Shown one piece after another: positions 29,856 through 38,063 of a stretch of DNA of 64,000 nucleotides. A program made the translations under genes and the position numbers. This DNA is from Comamonas sp. JUb58 (lineage in GTDB: Bacteria > Pseudomonadota > Gammaproteobacteria > Burkholderiales > Burkholderiaceae_C): the NCBI RefSeq assembly GCF_004364775.1, contig NZ_SOAL01000007.1, positions 1 through 64,000 on the forward strand, in the 5' to 3' direction. Numbering within the stretch: the first letter of the stretch is position 1; every line of letters begins with the position of its first letter. Under the pieces are notes generated by a model. The model was not told the origin of the DNA and ran no database searches. It was given only the letters and a program-made list of their open reading frames with translations.

Positions 29856-30497
29856 TCAATAGTCGTCGTTGTTGTCGTAGCCTTGGTTGCCGCCACGGTT
29901 GCGCGAGCCATTGCCGTAGGGGCTGCGGAAGCCGCCATCGCGGTCACCGCCACGATCGCCACCACCAAAGCCACGGTCATTGCCGCCACGGCCGCCGCCG
30001 CCATCGCGACCGCCACGGTCGCCATAACCGCCGCCGGGGTTGCCACCGCCGCCGCCGCCGTAGCCACCACGGTCGCCACCGCCACCGCCGTATCCACCAC
30101 CGCCGCCGCCATAGCCGCCGCCACCACCGCCGCCGTAGCCACCACCGCCACGGTTACCGCCGCCGAAGCCGCCGCCACCGCCACGGGGGCCACCAAAGCC
30201 ACCGCCGCCGCCACGTGGGCCGCCAAAGCCGCCTCCGGGAGGACGTGGCTCCATGGGACGTGCTTCGTTCACGACCAGATTGCGGCCACCCAGAGGCTGA
30301 CCGTTCAGACCGTTGACCGCAGCTTGGGCTTCTTCATCGCTGCCCATTTCCACAAAACCGAAACCCTTGGAGCGACCCGTGTCGCGTTCCATCATCACCT
30401 TGGCGCTGGTTACGCTGCCAAACTGACCAAAGGCCTGTTCCAGATCGTTGTCGCGAACCTGGTATGGCAAATTACCGACGTAAAGCTTGTTGCCCAT
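29856..30497 (-). CDS. Glycine-rich RRM RNA-binding protein (long paralogue)
   Basis: The 213 residues have one RNA-recognition motif (1-80) with RNP2 LYVGNL (5-10) and RNP1 KGFGFVEM (44-51), followed by a roughly 130-residue tail of Gly-rich repeats with Arg, Tyr and Phe (GGFGGPRGG, GGYGGGGG) and Asp-Arg pairs. Such proteins act as RNA chaperones, often under cold stress, in cyanobacteria and beta-proteobacteria. The Tyr/Arg/Gly tail resembles phase-separating RGG sequences. A paralogue with near-identical RRM lies just upstream with its own terminator. GGAG precedes the ATG. Confidence 0.92.
   Translation of the reverse strand: MGNKLYVGNLPYQVRDNDLEQAFGQFGSVTSAKVMMERDTGRSKGFGFVEMGSDEEAQAAVNGLNGQPLGGRNLVVNEARPMEPRPPGGGFGGPRGGGGGFGGPRGGGGGFGGGNRGGGGYGGGGGGGYGGGGGGYGGGGGDRGGYGGGGGGNPGGGYGDRGGRDGGGGRGGNDRGFGGGDRGGDRDGGFRSPYGNGSRNRGGNQGYDNNDDY
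29930..30240. repeat. Low-complexity GGC/GCC repeat tract encoding the RGG-like tail
   Basis: Imperfect short tandem repeats of GCCACC/GCCGCC units encode Gly-Gly-(Tyr/Phe)-Gly blocks. The purity of these repeats should make the tract prone to length changes by slippage. The shorter paralogue has an equivalent tract. Confidence 0.7.
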
Positions 30498-30667
30498 TTG
30501 AGGGACTCCTGATAACTCTTAAATAATGCGATGGAGTCCCGAAAAACACCGGTCATTCATCGCAGTAGCCCAATGGAGGAAGACTCCATCCTTTATTTTC
30601 TGGCATAAAAACCAAGAATGGCATAGTTCTGCCCCTCAGTTGTGGCGCAGAAGCTGCAACCAGATGC

Positions 30668-30694
30668 AAAAAAGGCCTCAAAGAGGCCTTTTTT
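30668..30694 (-). terminator. Strong bidirectional terminator for the second RRM gene
   Basis: Twelve-base-pair perfect stem, with AAAAAAGGCCTC pairing GAGGCCTTTTTT and loop AAA. T runs exist on both strands. It separates the two RRM genes, so each is probably transcribed on its own. Confidence 0.9.
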
Positions 30695-30752
30695 CCGGGA
30701 AAACCCGTCATCTAACCGTCAAAACCCTTAAGAGGTTTTGGAGGTGATGTGC

Positions 30753-31169
30753 TTAGTAGCTGCCGCCACCGTAGCCACCACGGCCACCGCCGCCGAAGCC
30801 ACCGCGATCGCCGCCGCCGAAGCCACCGCGATCGCCGCCGCCGAAGCCGCCGCGATCACCGCCGCCGCCGAAGCCGCCACGGTTGCCACCACCGAAACCA
30901 CCGCTGCGTGGAGGACGGGCTTCCATTGGACGTGCTTCGTTCACGACCAGGTTACGGCCGCCGAAACCTTGGCCGTTCACGCCTTCGATAGCAGCTTGTG
31001 CTTCAGCGTCCGAACCCATTTCCACAAAGCCGAAGCCCTTGGAACGGCCGGTGTCACGTTCCATCATGACCTTGGCGCTGGAAACGGTACCGAATTGGCT
31101 GAAAGTGCTTTCCAGATCGCTGTCACGGAAAGAGTAAGGCAGGTTGCCCACGTAAAGTTTGTTGCCCAT
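30753..31169 (-). CDS. Glycine-rich RRM RNA-binding protein (short paralogue)
   Basis: The 138-residue paralogue of the neighbouring gene has RNP2 LYVGNL (5-10), RNP1 KGFGFVEM and the same NLVVNEARPME motif closing the RRM, then a shorter tail of about 45 residues. The tail is built from GGFGGGDR units, each 24 bases at the DNA level. An open frame extends upstream, but MGNKLYVGN matches the paralogue start and shares the GGAGTCCTCAA leader. The promoter must lie within the gap to the divergent manganese exporter gene. Confidence 0.93.
   Translation of the reverse strand: MGNKLYVGNLPYSFRDSDLESTFSQFGTVSSAKVMMERDTGRSKGFGFVEMGSDAEAQAAIEGVNGQGFGGRNLVVNEARPMEARPPRSGGFGGGNRGGFGGGGDRGGFGGGDRGGFGGGDRGGFGGGGRGGYGGGSY
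30787..30870. repeat. 24-base tandem repeats in the RRM tail
   Basis: About three and a half near-identical 24-base units (core ccgaagccaccgcgatcg) encode repeated FGGGDRGG octapeptides. Unit-length changes would alter the tail in steps of eight residues. Copies differ at one or two positions, mainly ACC to GCC. Confidence 0.75.
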
Positions 31170-31394
31170 TTGAGGACTCCGAAAAAAGTAAAAAAAGCGA
31201 TGGAGCCTGATGCAATCAACAAACCTGTGACAACTTCCAAGACGGATCACCGCGCGCTCTAGTGTACCCGGGGGCACATTGAGCTTCACCATTATGGGTG
31301 AATCGCCTTACGCTGTGTTGACAGTTCCCGCAAGCGGGGCTTGGTATTTTCCCTGGCGGCAGTGGGTGTTGCGGCGCAGCATCGCTTTTGGGCG

Positions 31395-31400
31395 TATGAT
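31395..31400 (+). promoter_or_regulatory. Candidate -10 box before the manganese riboswitch
   Basis: TATGAT matches the sigma-70 -10 consensus at 5 of 6 positions and would start transcription around 31406-31408, just before the conserved riboswitch core. No good -35 is at the ideal distance (TTGCGG lies 20 bases upstream). Confidence 0.4.
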
Positions 31401-31404
31401 GCGC

Positions 31405-31560
31405 CAGTCTTTGGGGAGTAGCCTGCCGGGCGTGCAATGCGCCGCGGAGTGTGCGTCAACAAACTTGGGCCTTCGCGGCCTATGGCGTACACAGCACCTT
31501 GTGATGAGGATGCTGGGCGAGACCATTGACCACGTTGCGATCCCAATGCCGGAGTCGCGA
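31405..31560 (+). promoter_or_regulatory. yybP-ykoY-like manganese riboswitch
   Basis: The 5' core TTTGGGGAGTAGCC (31411-31424) and the 3' core GGGCGAGACC (31515-31524) are the two conserved loop strands of this Mn2+-sensing aptamer family, about 100 bases apart with helix-forming sequence between. It lies in a 200-base leader before an UPF0016/GDT1 gene, a known regulon for this RNA in proteobacteria. High Mn2+ would turn on the exporter. Helix limits are approximate. Confidence 0.75.
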
Positions 31561-31608
31561 TGCGGTCAATGCTGTCTTGCTATATCCGGCTGCAATAACG
31601 ATCCCCAC

Positions 31609-32181
31609 ATGGAAGCCTTTCTCCTCTCCACTGCTGTCGTCGCCCTTGCCGAAATGGGCGACAAGACACAGCTGCTCTCGCTCGTCCTCGCTGCCAAATA
31701 CCGCAAACCCTGGCCCATTGTGCTGGGCATCTTTGTCTCGACCCTGGTCAACCATGCGCTCGCCGGCGCCGTCGGTGCCTGGATCACCACCATGCTGGGC
31801 CCCGATGTGCTGCGCTGGATTCTGGGCGTGTCCTTCATCCTGATGGCCGGCTGGATGCTGATCCCCGACAAGATCGACGAGGACGAAGCCGGTAAGAGCA
31901 GCGGCCGCTGGGGCGTGTTCGGCACCACGGTGCTGCTGTTCTTCCTGGCCGAGATGGGCGACAAGACCCAACTGGCCACCGTAGGCCTGGCCGCCAAGTA
32001 CCCCGCTTCTTATTACTGGGTGGTCGCCGGCACTACGATCGGCATGATGCTGGCCAATGCACCCGTGGTCTGGTTTGGCGACAAGATCACCAAGAAGCTG
32101 CCGATCCGCTGGATCCACCGCGTCTGCGCGGTGATCTTCCTGGTGCTGGGCGTGGCTGCGCTGTTCACGACGATGGACTGA
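31609..32181 (+). CDS. UPF0016/GDT1-family manganese exporter (MneA-like)
   Basis: Inner-membrane transporter of the TMEM165/GDT1 family; bacterial members export Mn2+. The 190 residues have six predicted membrane segments in two repeats, each with the family signature EMGDKTQ (Glu15 and Glu115), whose acidic residues coordinate the cation. A cytoplasmic loop with IDEDEAGKSSGR joins the halves. The frame is open far upstream, but the ATG giving MEAFLLSTAV matches the family; upstream sequence is the riboswitch leader. A strong terminator follows. Confidence 0.92.
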   Translation: MEAFLLSTAVVALAEMGDKTQLLSLVLAAKYRKPWPIVLGIFVSTLVNHALAGAVGAWITTMLGPDVLRWILGVSFILMAGWMLIPDKIDEDEAGKSSGRWGVFGTTVLLFFLAEMGDKTQLATVGLAAKYPASYYWVVAGTTIGMMLANAPVVWFGDKITKKLPIRWIHRVCAVIFLVLGVAALFTTMD

Positions 32182-32228
32182 TAGTGCTGGCAGCGCTTGC
32201 AACATTGGCAACGCGCTAACTAAATAAA

Positions 32229-32267
32229 TAAAAGGGCTGGGGATCTTGCGATCACCAGCCCTTTTTT
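32229..32267. terminator. Bidirectional terminator between the Mn exporter and putA
   Basis: Stem AAAAGGGCTGG / CCAGCCCTTTT with an inner GATC / GATC helix, then a T run on the plus strand and an A run on the other side. It can end both the exporter transcript and the convergent putA transcript. Confidence 0.88.
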
Positions 32268-32294
32268 GATGGGGCGGCGCCCCAAGCTTCAGCC

Positions 32295-35200
32295 TCAGTC
32301 CAAGGTCATCAAGCTGGCATTGCCGCCGGCCGCTGCGGTGTTGATGCTGATGGCATGCTCGGCCAGCAGGCGGAACAGCGGCACGCTGCCATCGGCCGCC
32401 TGGGCGGTGATCGGCACAATGGCGCCGGCGCGGGCCGCCAGGCTGCTGCCGCTGGCCAGCCAGCCGCTGGCGGCATCGACGATCAGTGCATCAAAGGCTT
32501 CGGACTGCAGGAAGGCCTGCTCGCTGTGCGCAGACAGTTGCACAGATGCACGCACCGAGGCGGGCAACTGTGCCAGCAGGCTGGCATGGTTGCTGTTGGC
32601 AGGCCACACGGCGGTGGAGCCAGCTGCCAGCACGGCGGCGAGCTGGGCCAGCAGCAGGCTGCTGGTGCTGGCCACGCAGCCCACGCGCTCGCGGCCGCTC
32701 AGCACATACAGATTGCGCTCGCCGGTGGGGCCGGGCAGCTCGGCCGCAAAACCGTTGCCGGTGTGGGCGGCATAGCGCTGGCACAGCGCTGCCAGATCGC
32801 CCTGGCCTTGCTGGCTGGCCCAGCTTTGCAGCGCATCCAGCGCAGCGGCCGGCGCGGCATCGGCTTGCTCCAGGCCATGGGCATTGCCGCGCTGGCCGGT
32901 GCTGGGGGCCGGTGCCTCATCGCCCGCCATGCGGGGCAGGTGGGCGAGTGCATCGACCGTGGCCGTGGCTGGCATGCGGCTGAGCAGGCGCAGCATGTAC
33001 AGCGGGCCGCCGGCCTTGGGGCCCGTGCCCGACAGGCCTTCGCCACCAAAGGGCTGCACGCCGACGACGGCGCCAACGATGTTGCGGTTCACATAGATAT
33101 TGCCGGCATGCGCAGCATTGACCACCTGGTTGATCGTCTCGTCAATGCGGGTGTGCAGGCCCAGGGTGAGGGCGTAGCCGGTGGCATTGATGTCGGCCAG
33201 CAGCTGGGGCAGGCTCTCGCGGCGGTAGCGCAGCACATGCAGCACCGGGCCAAAGACCTCGCGCTTGAGCTCAGACAGCTGGCGGATGGCGATCACCGTG
33301 GGCGGCACAAAGGTGCCTTGCGCGCTGGCGCTGCCGTTTTGCCAGACCTGGTGACCGGCAGCCTGCATGCGCGCAATGTGCTGGTCGATGACGCCCTTGG
33401 CCTCGGCATCGATGACGGGGCCCACATCGGTCTTGAGCTGGCAGGGGTTGCCGACCTTGAGCTCCTGCATCGCGCCGCGCAGCATGTGCAGCAGGCGGTC
33501 GGCGGCTTCGTCCTGCACGCAGAGCACGCGCAGCGCCGAGCAGCGCTGGCCGGCCGAGTCAAAGGCCGAGGACAGCACATCCACCACCACCTGTTCGGCG
33601 AGGGCGGACGAGTCCACGATCATCGCGTTCTGGCCGCCAGTCTCGGCCACCAGGGTGACGGGCTGGCCCTGGGCATCGAGGCGCTGGGCCAGGGTCTTTT
33701 GCAGAATGCGGGCCACTTCGGTCGAGCCGGTGAACATGACGGCCTGCACGCGGCTGTCGCCCACCAGGCGGGCACCCACGGTCTCGCCGGTGCCGGGCAG
33801 CAGCTGCAGCACATCGCGCGGCACGCCGGCCTGCCACAGCGCCTGCACGGCAGCGGCGGCGATCAGCGGTGTTTGCTCGGCCGGCTTGGCCAGCACGGTG
33901 TTGCCAGCGGCCAGCGCGGCAGCAATCTGGCCGCTGAAGATGGCCAGCGGGAAGTTCCAGGGGCTGATGCAGACCACCGGGCCCAGGGCCCGGTAATCCG
34001 CCTGGCCCCAGCTGCGCACCTGGGCGGCGTAGAAGCGCAAAAAGTCCACCGCCTCGCGCACTTCGGCAATCGCGTTGGAGCAGGTCTTGCCGGCCTCGCG
34101 CACCAGCACGCCCATCAGGGTGGGCATATGGGCTTCAAGCAAGTCACCGGCCTTGGCCAGGCAATCGGCGCGCTGGGCAGTGGGGGTGGCCTGCCAGCGG
34201 GCGGCAGCAGCTTGGGCAGCGGCCAGCGCAAACTCCCCCTGCTCGGTCGATGCCTGCGTGACGGTGCCGACCTGGTCGCTGTGGTCGGCTGGGTTCAGCA
34301 CGGGCTCGCTGGGCTGGGTGGAGGCGGGGGCGCCATCGGCCAGCATGGGCTGGGCATGCCAGGCCATCTCTGCGCTGGCCTGCAGGTCTTGCTGCAGCGC
34401 GCGCAGGCGGTTGTCGTTGGACAGGTCCAGACCGGCCGAGTTGCTGCGGCTTGCGCCATACAGCGCGCGCGGCTGGGCAATGTGCGGGTTGGGCAGGCCC
34501 AGCTGGCCTTCGCTCTGCGCCCATTGCTGGGCGGTGGTTACCGGGTTTTCCACCAGCTTGGCCAGGGGGATGTCCTGGTCGGCGATGCGGTTCACAAAGC
34601 TGGTGTTGGCGCCGTTCTCGAGCAGGCGGCGCACCAGGTAGGCCAGCAGGGTTTCATGCGTGCCCACGGGTGCATAGATGCGGCAGGGGCGGCCCAGGTT
34701 CTCGCTGGCATTGCGGCCCACCACTTGCTCGTACAGCGGCTCGCCCATGCCGTGCAGGCACTGGAACTCATACTGGCCGGGCTGGTAGCGGGCCGGGTCG
34801 GCCAGGTGGTAGATGGTGGCCAGCGTGTGGGCGTTGTGCGTGGCGAACTGGGGGTAGATCGCATCGGGCGCGGCCAGCAGCTGGCGTGCGCAGGCCAGGT
34901 AGGACACATCGGTGTAGGCCTTGCGGGTGTAGACCGGGTAGCCTTCCAAGCCGTCGATCTGGGCGCGCTTGATCTCGCTGTCCCAGTAGGCGCCCTTGAC
35001 CAGGCGCACCATCAAACGGTGCTGGCTGCGTCGCGCCAGGTCGATGATGAAGTCCAGCACATAGGGGCAGCGCTTTTGGTAGGCCTGCACGACAAAGCCG
35101 ATGCCGGCAAAACCGGCCAGCTCGGGCGCAAAGCAGAGCTTTTCCAGCAGGTCCAGCGACAGCTCCAGGCGGTCGGCTTCTTCGGCATCGATATTGAGGC

Positions 35201-36158
35201 CGATGTTGTAGCTCTTGGCGAGCACGGCCAGCTGCAGCACCACGGGATAGAGCTCGGCCATCACGCGGTCGTACTGGGCGCGGCTGTAGCGCGGGTGCAG
35301 GGCCGACAGCTTGATCGAGATGCCCGGGCCTTCGTAGACGCCCCGGCCATTGCTGGCCTTGCCGATCGCATGGATGGCGTTTTCGTAGTCGCGCAGGTAG
35401 CGCTTGGCGTCATCGCTGGTCATTGCCGCTTCGCCCAGCATGTCGTAGGAGTAGCGGAAGCCCTTGGCCTCCAGGCGCTCGGCATTCTTCAGCGCTTCGC
35501 CAATCGTCTCGCCGGTGACGAACTGCTCGCCCATCATGCGCATGGCCATGTCCACGCCCTTGCGGATCAGCGGCTCGCCGCCCCGGCCGATCAGGCGGGT
35601 GAGCGACTGGCCCAGCGAGCCTTCGCTGTGCGTGGCCACCAGCTTGCCGGTCAGCACCAGGCCCCAGGCAGCGGCATTGACGAACATCGACGGGCTCTTA
35701 CCCACGTGGGCCTTCCACTGGCCGTGGGCGATCTTGTCGCGGATCAGCACATCGCGGGTGGCGGTATCGGGGATGCGCAGCAGCGCCTCGGCCAGGCACA
35801 TCAGCGCAATGCCTTCTTGCGACGACAGCGCAAACTCCTGCAGCAGGCCTTGCACCAGGCCGGAGCGGCCGCTGTCGGCCTTGCGCTCGCGCAGGGTGCG
35901 GGCCAGCTGCAGCGCCAGCGCATCGCCCGCCTGGGCGATGGCGGCGTGCGGCGTGGCTTGGGGCAGCAGTGCCTCCAGCGCTTCAGTCTCGGGTTTGCGG
36001 TAGGCGGCGGTGATGGCGGCGCGCAGCGCCGAGGCAGGCTGCAAGGCCGATACCAGCTCATTAAAAACAGGAGCGCTTGCACCAGATGGGCTGCTGTTTG
36101 CGGCCGTAAACGGCGAGGTGGTGGAGGGCTGGTTGTCAACAACGGCGTTGGCAGTCAT
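32295..36158 (-). CDS. putA: Bifunctional proline dehydrogenase / P5C dehydrogenase PutA
   Basis: Oxidises proline to glutamate. The 1287 residues align by eye with E. coli PutA from RAAITAAYRKPETEA (about residue 45) onward. They include the FAD-binding PRODH barrel (CLHGMGEPLYEQV region near 480), the P5C dehydrogenase with ETGGQNAMIVDSS and catalytic Cys near residue 873 (SAGQRCSALR), and the C-terminal domain ending NTAAAGGNASLMTLD. The N-terminal ribbon-helix-helix DNA-binding domain of E. coli PutA is missing and replaced by a short Ser/Pro segment, so this PutA cannot repress its own gene that way. The divergent Lrp-type gene probably does that job. Confidence 0.97.
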   Translation of the reverse strand: MTANAVVDNQPSTTSPFTAANSSPSGASAPVFNELVSALQPASALRAAITAAYRKPETEALEALLPQATPHAAIAQAGDALALQLARTLRERKADSGRSGLVQGLLQEFALSSQEGIALMCLAEALLRIPDTATRDVLIRDKIAHGQWKAHVGKSPSMFVNAAAWGLVLTGKLVATHSEGSLGQSLTRLIGRGGEPLIRKGVDMAMRMMGEQFVTGETIGEALKNAERLEAKGFRYSYDMLGEAAMTSDDAKRYLRDYENAIHAIGKASNGRGVYEGPGISIKLSALHPRYSRAQYDRVMAELYPVVLQLAVLAKSYNIGLNIDAEEADRLELSLDLLEKLCFAPELAGFAGIGFVVQAYQKRCPYVLDFIIDLARRSQHRLMVRLVKGAYWDSEIKRAQIDGLEGYPVYTRKAYTDVSYLACARQLLAAPDAIYPQFATHNAHTLATIYHLADPARYQPGQYEFQCLHGMGEPLYEQVVGRNASENLGRPCRIYAPVGTHETLLAYLVRRLLENGANTSFVNRIADQDIPLAKLVENPVTTAQQWAQSEGQLGLPNPHIAQPRALYGASRSNSAGLDLSNDNRLRALQQDLQASAEMAWHAQPMLADGAPASTQPSEPVLNPADHSDQVGTVTQASTEQGEFALAAAQAAAARWQATPTAQRADCLAKAGDLLEAHMPTLMGVLVREAGKTCSNAIAEVREAVDFLRFYAAQVRSWGQADYRALGPVVCISPWNFPLAIFSGQIAAALAAGNTVLAKPAEQTPLIAAAAVQALWQAGVPRDVLQLLPGTGETVGARLVGDSRVQAVMFTGSTEVARILQKTLAQRLDAQGQPVTLVAETGGQNAMIVDSSALAEQVVVDVLSSAFDSAGQRCSALRVLCVQDEAADRLLHMLRGAMQELKVGNPCQLKTDVGPVIDAEAKGVIDQHIARMQAAGHQVWQNGSASAQGTFVPPTVIAIRQLSELKREVFGPVLHVLRYRRESLPQLLADINATGYALTLGLHTRIDETINQVVNAAHAGNIYVNRNIVGAVVGVQPFGGEGLSGTGPKAGGPLYMLRLLSRMPATATVDALAHLPRMAGDEAPAPSTGQRGNAHGLEQADAAPAAALDALQSWASQQGQGDLAALCQRYAAHTGNGFAAELPGPTGERNLYVLSGRERVGCVASTSSLLLAQLAAVLAAGSTAVWPANSNHASLLAQLPASVRASVQLSAHSEQAFLQSEAFDALIVDAASGWLASGSSLAARAGAIVPITAQAADGSVPLFRLLAEHAISINTAAAGGNASLMTLD

Positions 36159-36217
36159 GGCGGGCTCGTGTTCAGAGTAGATAGTGAATGCCGCCAGTGT
36201 GATCGTTTGTGGTTTGA

Positions 36218-36256
36218 ATTTCTCTCCATAATATGGCTCGTTCTTAGTGAAAAATT
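36218..36256. promoter_or_regulatory. Putative regulator-binding region between putA and the Lrp-type gene
   Basis: An A/T-rich inverted repeat (GAATTTCTC ... GAAAAATTC) frames CATAATATGG in the divergent gap. Lrp-family proteins bind such A/T-rich palindromic sites, so this may be the operator and promoter overlap. Weak evidence. Confidence 0.35.
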
Positions 36257-36262
36257 CTGCCC

Positions 36263-36754
36263 ATGACCGCCATCATCGACCCCCCGGATGACCTGGACCG
36301 CATCGATTTGCGCATTCTGGCCGTGCTGCAGCGGGACGGCCGCATCTCCAACCTGAAGCTGGCCGAGGCGGTGTCGCTGTCGGCCACGGCCGTGCTGGCC
36401 CGGGTGCAGCGCCTCACCAAGGAGGGCTATATCACCGGCTACGAGGCGCGGCTGAGCCCGCAAAAGCTGGGCGCGGCCATGCTGGTCTTCATCGAGGTGC
36501 TGCTGGACCGCACCACGCCCAATGTGTTTGACGAGTTCAAGGCGGCGGTGCAGGTGCGGCCCGAGATCATGGAGTGCCATATGGTGGCTGGCGGCTTTGA
36601 CTACCTGGTCAAGATCCGCGTGGCCGACATGAACCACTACCGCCACTTTGCCGGTGAGGTTTTGTGGCAGCTGCCCGGCGTGCGCGAGACCCGCACCTAC
36701 GCCGTGATGGAAGAGGTCAAAAGCTCCAACCGGCTCTACCTGGGCGGCAGTTGA
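36263..36754 (+). CDS. Lrp/AsnC-family regulator, probable proline-responsive activator of putA
   Basis: The 163 residues have the Lrp layout: helix-turn-helix (DLDRIDLRILAVLQRDGRIS then LAEAVSLSATAVLARVQRL) and a RAM ligand-binding domain (ECHMVAGGFDYLVKIRVADM). It is divergent from putA, as the PutR/BldR-type activators are in alpha-proteobacteria. The role fits a PutA without its own DNA-binding domain. The call on proline comes from context. Confidence 0.88.
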   Translation: MTAIIDPPDDLDRIDLRILAVLQRDGRISNLKLAEAVSLSATAVLARVQRLTKEGYITGYEARLSPQKLGAAMLVFIEVLLDRTTPNVFDEFKAAVQVRPEIMECHMVAGGFDYLVKIRVADMNHYRHFAGEVLWQLPGVRETRTYAVMEEVKSSNRLYLGGS

Positions 36755-36792
36755 TGCAGCACACCTGCTGCCGATTTGCAGTACACTGAGAT

Positions 36793-36846
36793 TTCACGGC
36801 GCCGATTTGCTTCAGCTTGCGGGCGCTTTATAAATCCAGCTAAAGA
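36793..36846 (+). promoter_or_regulatory. SAM-II (SAM-alpha) riboswitch upstream of metX
   Basis: Matches the SAM-II pattern: P1 strands GCGCC and GGCGC (36799-36803, 36822-36826), conserved loop CGATTTGC, CTTGC before the returning strand, an A-rich linker and the pseudoknot strand GCTAAAG (36839-36845). SAM-II RNAs turn down methionine genes when S-adenosylmethionine is high. Position 60 bases before metX fits. Confidence 0.88.
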
Positions 36847-36871
36847 CTCGGTAGGCGACTGCATTCCATCG

Positions 36872-36905
36872 ACCCGGCCTCGTTTTTAGCGTTGCCGGGT
36901 TTTTT
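36872..36905 (+). terminator. Rho-independent terminator hairpin abutting the metX start codon
   Basis: Stem ACCCGGC / GCCGGGT with a 15-base loop and a run of Ts; the last T directly precedes the metX ATG. Following a SAM-II aptamer, it looks like the expression platform. No Shine-Dalgarno sequence can be seen before the ATG because the hairpin occupies its place. Confidence 0.75.
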
Positions 36906-38063
36906 ATGTCATTCGTTGCGACACCCCAATCAATGCATTTCCCGGAGGCGCTCCCTCTCCAAAGTGGCGCCTCCATCCGCGACTACCATCTGGCCTACGA
37001 GACCTACGGCCAGCTCAACGCCGACCGCTCCAACGCCATCCTGGTCTGCCATGCACTCAATGCCTCGCACCATGTGGCTGGCCACTATGAGGGCCAGGCC
37101 AAGAGCGAGGGCTGGTGGGACAACATGATCGGCCCGGGCAAGGCGGTCGATACCAACCATTTCTTTGTCATCGGCGTCAACAACCTGGGCTCCTGCTTTG
37201 GCTCGACCGGGCCCATGCACATGAATCCGGACGGCGGCTCGGTCTATGGCGCCGATTTCCCCGTCGTGACGGTGGAAGACTGGGTCAATGCCCAGGCGCT
37301 GCTGCTGGATCGGCTGGGCATCACCCAACTGGCGGCCGTGCTGGGCGGCAGCCTGGGCGGCATGCAGGCGCTGTCCTGGACCTTGCAGTACCCCGACCGC
37401 ATGCGCCATGCGGTGGTGGTGGCCAGCGCGCCCTGCCTGTCGGCCGAGAACATCGCCTTCAACGAGGTGGCGCGTCGCGCCATCGTGACCGACCCCGACT
37501 TCCACGGCGGCCACTTCTACCAGCACGGCGTGGTGCCCAAGCGCGGCCTGCGCATTGCCCGCATGATCGGCCACATCACCTACCTGAGCGACGATGTGAT
37601 GAACCAGAAGTTCGGCCGCCAGCTGCGCGAAGGCATGGACCTCAAATACAGCACCCAGGATGTGGAGTTCCAGATCGAGAGCTATCTGCGCTACCAGGGC
37701 GACAAGTTCAGCGACTACTTCGATGCCAACACCTATTTGCTGATCACCCGGGCGCTGGACTACTTTGACCCGGCCAAGCCCTTTGGCGGCGACCTGACCC
37801 AGGCGCTGGCGGGCGCCAAGGCGCGCTTCATGCTGGTGAGCTTCACGACCGACTGGCGCTTTTCGCCAGCGCGCAGCCGCGAGATCGTCAAGGCCTTGCT
37901 CGACAACCGCCGCACCGTCAGCTATGCCGAGATCGACGCCCCCCATGGGCACGATGCCTTCTTGCTCGACGATGCCCGCTACATGGGCGTGATGCGCTCC
38001 TATTTTGAAAACATGGCCCGCGAACTGAGCGCTGGCCAGCCCAGCACCCAGGAGGCGGTATGA
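36906..38063 (+). CDS. metX: Homoserine O-acyltransferase MetX
   Basis: Alpha/beta-hydrolase-fold enzyme that activates homoserine for methionine synthesis; proteobacterial MetX may use succinyl-CoA or acetyl-CoA, which I cannot tell here. The 385 residues show the nucleophile elbow [12 protein letters not shown] (Ser near 156), [13 protein letters not shown] near residue 42 and the C-terminal His in APHGHDAF. The start [12 protein letters not shown] matches family members, although it sits directly at the end of a terminator U-tract. It overlaps metW by 4 bases. Confidence 0.95.
   Translation: MSFVATPQSMHFPEALPLQSGASIRDYHLAYETYGQLNADRSNAILVCHALNASHHVAGHYEGQAKSEGWWDNMIGPGKAVDTNHFFVIGVNNLGSCFGSTGPMHMNPDGGSVYGADFPVVTVEDWVNAQALLLDRLGITQLAAVLGGSLGGMQALSWTLQYPDRMRHAVVVASAPCLSAENIAFNEVARRAIVTDPDFHGGHFYQHGVVPKRGLRIARMIGHITYLSDDVMNQKFGRQLREGMDLKYSTQDVEFQIESYLRYQGDKFSDYFDANTYLLITRALDYFDPAKPFGGDLTQALAGAKARFMLVSFTTDWRFSPARSREIVKALLDNRRTVSYAEIDAPHGHDAFLLDDARYMGVMRSYFENMARELSAGQPSTQEAV

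Noticed and set aside
29930-30240. CRISPR-like short repeats
   Set aside because: The repeats are within a reading frame, have no unique spacers and encode the Gly-rich tail.
32355-36266. 1303-codon plus-strand frame opposite putA
   Set aside because: Although very long, it reads as an antisense shadow of a certain gene: repeated Gly/Ala/His/Gln with no domain.
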